Source: Solwaraspora sp. WMMD406 (lineage in GTDB: Bacteria; Actinomycetota; Actinomycetes; Mycobacteriales; Micromonosporaceae). Taken from it: 64,000 nucleotides of DNA. The stretch lies in assembly GCF_029626025.1 (NCBI RefSeq), contig NZ_JARUBF010000001.1:6046001-6110000 (forward strand), given 5' to 3'. The position numbers and the translations under genes were made by a program. Position 1 is the first letter of the stretch. Each line of letters starts with the position of its first letter. Shown here in pieces: positions 60,892-64,000 of this stretch. The notes beneath the pieces are model-generated. The model saw only the letters and a list, made by a program, of their open reading frames with translations, was not told the DNA's origin and did not search any database.

Positions 60892-60951
60892 GCGGTGCTC
60901 GGCCGCTGCCGCACAGCGCCAGCGGTGCTCAGTCGCTGCCGCACAGCGCCG
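60892..60951. repeat. 30-bp imperfect tandem duplication at the 3' end of the PDZ/Lon gene
   Basis: Units 60892-60921 and 60922-60951 share 27 of 30 positions (GCGGTGCTC and GCTGCCGCACAGCGCC are common). The right unit contains the last codons (PALCGSD) and stop of the protease gene on the minus strand; the left unit is an untranslated duplicate. Confidence 0.85.
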
Positions 60952-61954
60952 GTTCGCCACCGGTGCGCAACGTCTCCAACGCGTCGAGCGCCTCGTCGAG
61001 TGTGGCGACCCGCAGCAGCGGCAGGTCCTCCACGGCGTTCGCGGTGGCCTCGGCGCAGTTGGCCGCCGGGACGAGGAACGCCACCGCGCCGGCCGACTTG
61101 GCGCCGACCAGCTTCTGCGGGATCCCGCCGATCGCGCCGACGTTGCCGTCGTTGTCGATGGTCCCCGTCCCCGCGATGATCTTGCCGCCGGTCAGATCTT
61201 CCGGTTCGAGCTTGTCGATGATGCCGAGGGCGAACATCAGACCCGCGCTCGGGCCGCCGATCTCGTCCAGGTCGATGGTGAGTTCGAACGGGCGCGGCTG
61301 CGCCTCGGTGATCTCGATCCCGATCCGGGGCGGACCGCCGTCGGTCGCCTCGGTCGTGATCGGCGTGCTGCCCGGCTGATCCTGCCGCAGGTATTCGACG
61401 GTGAGCGTGGTGCCCGGCGGCCGGGCCCGGATCAGTTCGGTCAGCTCGGTGGCCGAGCCGATCGGCGTACCGTCGACGGAGGTGATCACGTCGTCGGCCC
61501 GCAGCAGCCCGACCGAAGGGCCGTCCGGGGTGACCGCCCGCACCACCACCTGTACGGGATAGCCGAGCTGCCGGAGCGCGGCTGTCTCGGCGGTGGTCTG
61601 CGAGGCGGCGAAATCCTCGGCGTTGCGCTCCTCGACCTCCTCCTGGGTCTGCCCCGGCGGGTAGATCACGTCGTAGGGCACGACCGCCTCGGAGTCGCTG
61701 AGCCAGCCGGCGACCGCCTCCCGCAGCCCGACGTTCGGCCGTACGCCGACGGTGGTCAACCGCAACTGGCCGGCGGAAGCCGAGGTTTCGGTGCCGGAGA
61801 TCTGGATGACCTCGGATCCGTCGGCGCTGCCGAGTGTGTCGACCGTCGGGCCGGGGCCGAGCACCACGTACGGCACCGGGGCGGCGAAGACACCGTAGGC
61901 GAGCAGAGCGGTGAGCAGCGCGCCGAGGATGACCGTGACACCGCGACGTCTCAT
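60929..61954 (-). CDS. Membrane-anchored PDZ and Lon-type (S16) protease
   Basis: 341 residues. One N-terminal membrane segment (VTVILGALLTALLAYGVF, about 7-25), a PDZ domain (about 130-200, PSVGLLRADDVITSVDGTPI) and a Lon proteolytic domain with the Ser-Lys dyad: Ser236 in GGPSAGLMFAL and Lys281 in IGGIPQKLVGAK. This is the YlbL/SdrC-like 'PDZ domain-containing protein' found upstream of UPF0182 in actinobacteria. ATG at 61954. Expected to cleave membrane or exported regulators such as cell-division inhibitors. Confidence 0.93.
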   Translation of the reverse strand: MRRRGVTVILGALLTALLAYGVFAAPVPYVVLGPGPTVDTLGSADGSEVIQISGTETSASAGQLRLTTVGVRPNVGLREAVAGWLSDSEAVVPYDVIYPPGQTQEEVEERNAEDFAASQTTAETAALRQLGYPVQVVVRAVTPDGPSVGLLRADDVITSVDGTPIGSATELTELIRARPPGTTLTVEYLRQDQPGSTPITTEATDGGPPRIGIEITEAQPRPFELTIDLDEIGGPSAGLMFALGIIDKLEPEDLTGGKIIAGTGTIDNDGNVGAIGGIPQKLVGAKSAGAVAFLVPAANCAEATANAVEDLPLLRVATLDEALDALETLRTGGEPALCGSD

Positions 61955-62117
61955 GAGCCGAGCGTACCGATCCGCGCCGTCGGGGTGACGTCGTCCCGGT
62001 CGGGTCCATCCGTGGACCGGCCGTCCACCCATGGACCGGCCGGGACGACCACTGACTTCGCGCTGAGCGGAACGCGCCCACCAGCGACAGGGCCACAGGT
62101 CCGCGTACCGTTGGGGC

Positions 62118-63365
62118 GTGCCTGATATCCCGTTCGGCTTCCAGATCCCCGGTGGCCAGCCGCCGGACCCCAACGACCCGAATCAGATGCAGCAGTTCAT
62201 GGTGCAGCTGCAGCAGATGCTCGCCGCCCCGGGTAGCGGGCCGGTCAACTGGGACCTGGCCCGGCAGGTCGCCGCCAGTCAACTCGCCGCCGAGGGTGAC
62301 CCAGCGGTCAACCCGCACGAGTGGCACACCGTCGAAGAGGCGCTGCGGGTGGCCGACCTGTGGCTGGAGTCGTCCTCATCGTTGCCGTCGGGGATCCGTA
62401 CCTCGGTGGCGTGGAACCGCAACGAGTGGATCTATCGGACGTTGGACGTCTGGCGCAAGCTGTGCGACCCGGTGGCGGGGCGGATGGTGGGTGCCATGGG
62501 TGACCTGGTCCCACCGGAGGCGCGCAGCCAGCTGGGTCCGATGCACGCGATGATGACCACCCTCGGTGGTGCGTTGTTCGGCGGGCAGCTCGGCCAGGCG
62601 CTCGGCTCGTTGGCCACCGAGGTTCTCTCGGCCGGCGACATCGGGCTACCGCTGGGACCGGCGGGCACGGCCGCGCTGGTGCCGGCGAACATCCGGGCGT
62701 ACGGCTCGGGCCTGGAACTGCCCGAGGAGGAGGTCCGCCTCTACGTGGCGCTTCGGGAGGCCGCCCACCAGCGGCTCTTCGAGCACGTGCCGTGGCTGCG
62801 GGGACATGTGTTAACAGCGGTGGAGACCTACGCCGCCGGGATCACCGTCAACCGCGAGGCGATCGAGGAGGCGTTGGGTCGGGTCGACCCGATGAACCCG
62901 GAGTCAATGCAGGAGATCGCCCTGGAGGGGATCTTCACGCCGGAGGACACCCCGGCGCAGAAGTCGTCGCTGGCCCGGTTGGAGACCGCGTTGGCGCTGA
63001 TCGAGGGCTGGGTGTGCCACGTGGTGGACAGCGCCTCGGCTGACCGGCTGCCGAACGGGCTCAAACTCGCCGAGGCGTTCCGGCGGCGGCGGGCGGCCGG
63101 CGGGCCGGCGGAGCAGACCTTCGCCGCGTTGGTCGGGCTGGAGCTGCGACCCCGGCGGCTGCGGGAGGCGGCGGCGCTGTGGACCGCGCTCACCACACAC
63201 CGGGGGGTGGAGGGCCGGGACGCGCTCTGGAGTCACCCGGATCTACTTCCCTCGGACGAAGACTTCGCCGATCCGGACGCGTTCGCCCGCGCGCGGGACG
63301 ACTTCGACCTCGGCGACATCGACTTCGACGACCCGCCGACCACGCCCGACCCGCCGACCAGCTGA
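62118..63365 (+). CDS. DUF2342 / zincin-like metalloprotease homologue
   Basis: 415 residues from GTG 62118. LREAAHQRLFEHVPWL (about 213-228) is the family's altered zinc-binding helix, with His but REAAH in place of HExxH. The C-terminal half (EGWVCHVVDSAS, LPNGLKLAEAFRRRRAAGGPAEQTFAALVGLELRPRRLREAAALW) is strongly conserved in actinobacterial 'zinc-dependent metalloprotease' proteins. Cytoplasmic, no signal peptide. Divergent from the PDZ/Lon gene. Proteolytic activity is assumed from the family rather than shown. Confidence 0.88.
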   Translation: MPDIPFGFQIPGGQPPDPNDPNQMQQFMVQLQQMLAAPGSGPVNWDLARQVAASQLAAEGDPAVNPHEWHTVEEALRVADLWLESSSSLPSGIRTSVAWNRNEWIYRTLDVWRKLCDPVAGRMVGAMGDLVPPEARSQLGPMHAMMTTLGGALFGGQLGQALGSLATEVLSAGDIGLPLGPAGTAALVPANIRAYGSGLELPEEEVRLYVALREAAHQRLFEHVPWLRGHVLTAVETYAAGITVNREAIEEALGRVDPMNPESMQEIALEGIFTPEDTPAQKSSLARLETALALIEGWVCHVVDSASADRLPNGLKLAEAFRRRRAAGGPAEQTFAALVGLELRPRRLREAAALWTALTTHRGVEGRDALWSHPDLLPSDEDFADPDAFARARDDFDLGDIDFDDPPTTPDPPTS

Positions 63366-63453
63366 GTCCGGCGCCGCCTGGTCCGGTGCGCTGGTGCGCC
63401 CTGGTTCGGCACGGGCTGGTCCCTTCGACGCCGCGACCGGCGGGCTGGTCCCG

Positions 63454-64000
63454 TCAGACGCCGCTCAGCAGGGCACGGGTGGTGTCCCAGCCTTCGACCG
63501 CCGGGTCGAGGGTCGACAGGTCGGCCGGTCCGCGGATCCGCCGCCAGGCGGGGGTGAGTGCGACCGCGCCCCGGCGGGGGGCCGCCGACTGGACCGTGTG
63601 CGCGTCGGCCTCCAGGTCCAGCGCCGGGAGCCATTCGGGTGCCGGCAGCCGGGCGGCGACGCCCAACAGGCCCGTACCGGGTGGGCCGGCCGGTGCCACC
63701 GCCAGCGGCCGGGTGGTCAACGGCCGCAGCAGTTTGCCCACCAGCAGTCCGGGCAGGTCCGGGGCGTCGGCGGCCAGCACAGCGGCCTGGTCGAAGCCCT
63801 CGGCGTGGGCGGCGTCGAGCGCGGCGTTGACCGAGAGCTCCGGCAGCTGGTAGATCGGCATGCCCGGCCAGGCGACCGACCGGCCCAGCGGCAGGTCCGG
63901 TGCGATCCCGGCGAGCGCCGGTTCGATCTGGTTGAGGGTGGCCAGCAGGTCGACCAGGTCCTCGGCGAGCGCGGCCCGCCAGGTCGGCAGCGGGGTGCCG
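63454..64000 (-). CDS. Nucleotidyltransferase-like protein (DUF2064/CofC-type), 3' part, gene runs off the right edge
   Basis: 182 residues visible, open to the window edge. VLAADAPDLPGLLVGKLLRPLTTRPLAVAPAGPPGTGLLGVAA is the core: a DAPDLP motif and Gly-rich strand like the metal-binding aspartate loop of DUF2064 or CofC-type GT-A nucleotidyl/glycosyltransferases. Upstream residues (VDLLATLNQIEPALAGI) are helical. Convergent with the DUF2342 gene. The N-terminus, including the nucleotide-binding loop, is outside the window. Confidence 0.6.
   Translation of the reverse strand, partial: GTPLPTWRAALAEDLVDLLATLNQIEPALAGIAPDLPLGRSVAWPGMPIYQLPELSVNAALDAAHAEGFDQAAVLAADAPDLPGLLVGKLLRPLTTRPLAVAPAGPPGTGLLGVAARLPAPEWLPALDLEADAHTVQSAAPRRGAVALTPAWRRIRGPADLSTLDPAVEGWDTTRALLSGV

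Overview
The window is very GC-rich DNA with GTG and TTG starts, GGAGG-type ribosome binding sites and many 4-nt gene overlaps. It is a mycelial actinobacterium, most probably a member of the Micromonosporaceae. Supporting genes are a DUF397 protein, an XRE/TPR regulator, a UPF0182 gene next to a PDZ/Lon-type protease, a DUF2342-type zincin and a cslA/glxA/GH6 cluster. The family assignment is inference. Two alginate lyase-type genes, and a biosynthetic locus that may use the algal osmolyte DMSP, would fit a marine or seaweed-associated life.

Left end (1-11,567, all minus strand): a compact operon. It encodes a 2715-residue NRPS-PKS hybrid (TE-A-T-KS-AT-TE-KR-T), a P-loop small-molecule kinase, a GlpD-like flavoprotein and the N-terminus of a ketol-acid reductoisomerase-like enzyme. 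The first three genes overlap by 4 nt. The combination of an NRPS-PKS with an embedded thioesterase and a KARI homologue matches, as far as I can recall, the BurA/BurG logic that makes gonyol and then a cyclopropanol warhead in Burkholderia malleicyprol biosynthesis. This is the most interesting locus of the window.

11.6-20.4 kb: housekeeping and accessory genes (PRC-barrel protein, Nramp-like permease, secreted protein, MFS exporter, DUF397, DUF6745-like, two envelope proteins, and an SDR/TetR divergent pair with a palindromic operator). A 68-bp MITE-like element with 15-bp terminal inverted repeats has inserted in the 3' end of the DUF397 gene. An identical copy lies at 43.3 kb.

20.4-25.8 kb: a second small biosynthetic locus. 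A PGM1-type ATP-grasp peptide ligase is divergent from an operon of a 2OG-Fe(II) amino-acid hydroxylase, a GFA-fold zinc protein, a PatB-like PLP enzyme and an MFS exporter. 26-29 kb: two secreted alginate lyase-family proteins with recognisable promoters, an operator and terminators.

29.5-50 kb: accessory, defence-like region. It holds a large SF1 helicase, a truncated deaminase-toxin tail with its Imm1 immunity gene, two toxin-antitoxin pairs, several regulators, a ParA-like ATPase with a small partner in AT-richer DNA, and a complete type I restriction-modification operon (hsdR-hsdS-hsdM).

50-64 kb: chromosomal core. It holds two tandem paralogues of unknown function, the glxA / GH6 / cslA tip-glucan cluster, an initiator tRNA-Met with a strong terminator, UPF0182, a PDZ/Lon-domain protease, a DUF2342-type metalloprotease homologue and a partial nucleotidyltransferase-like gene at the right edge.
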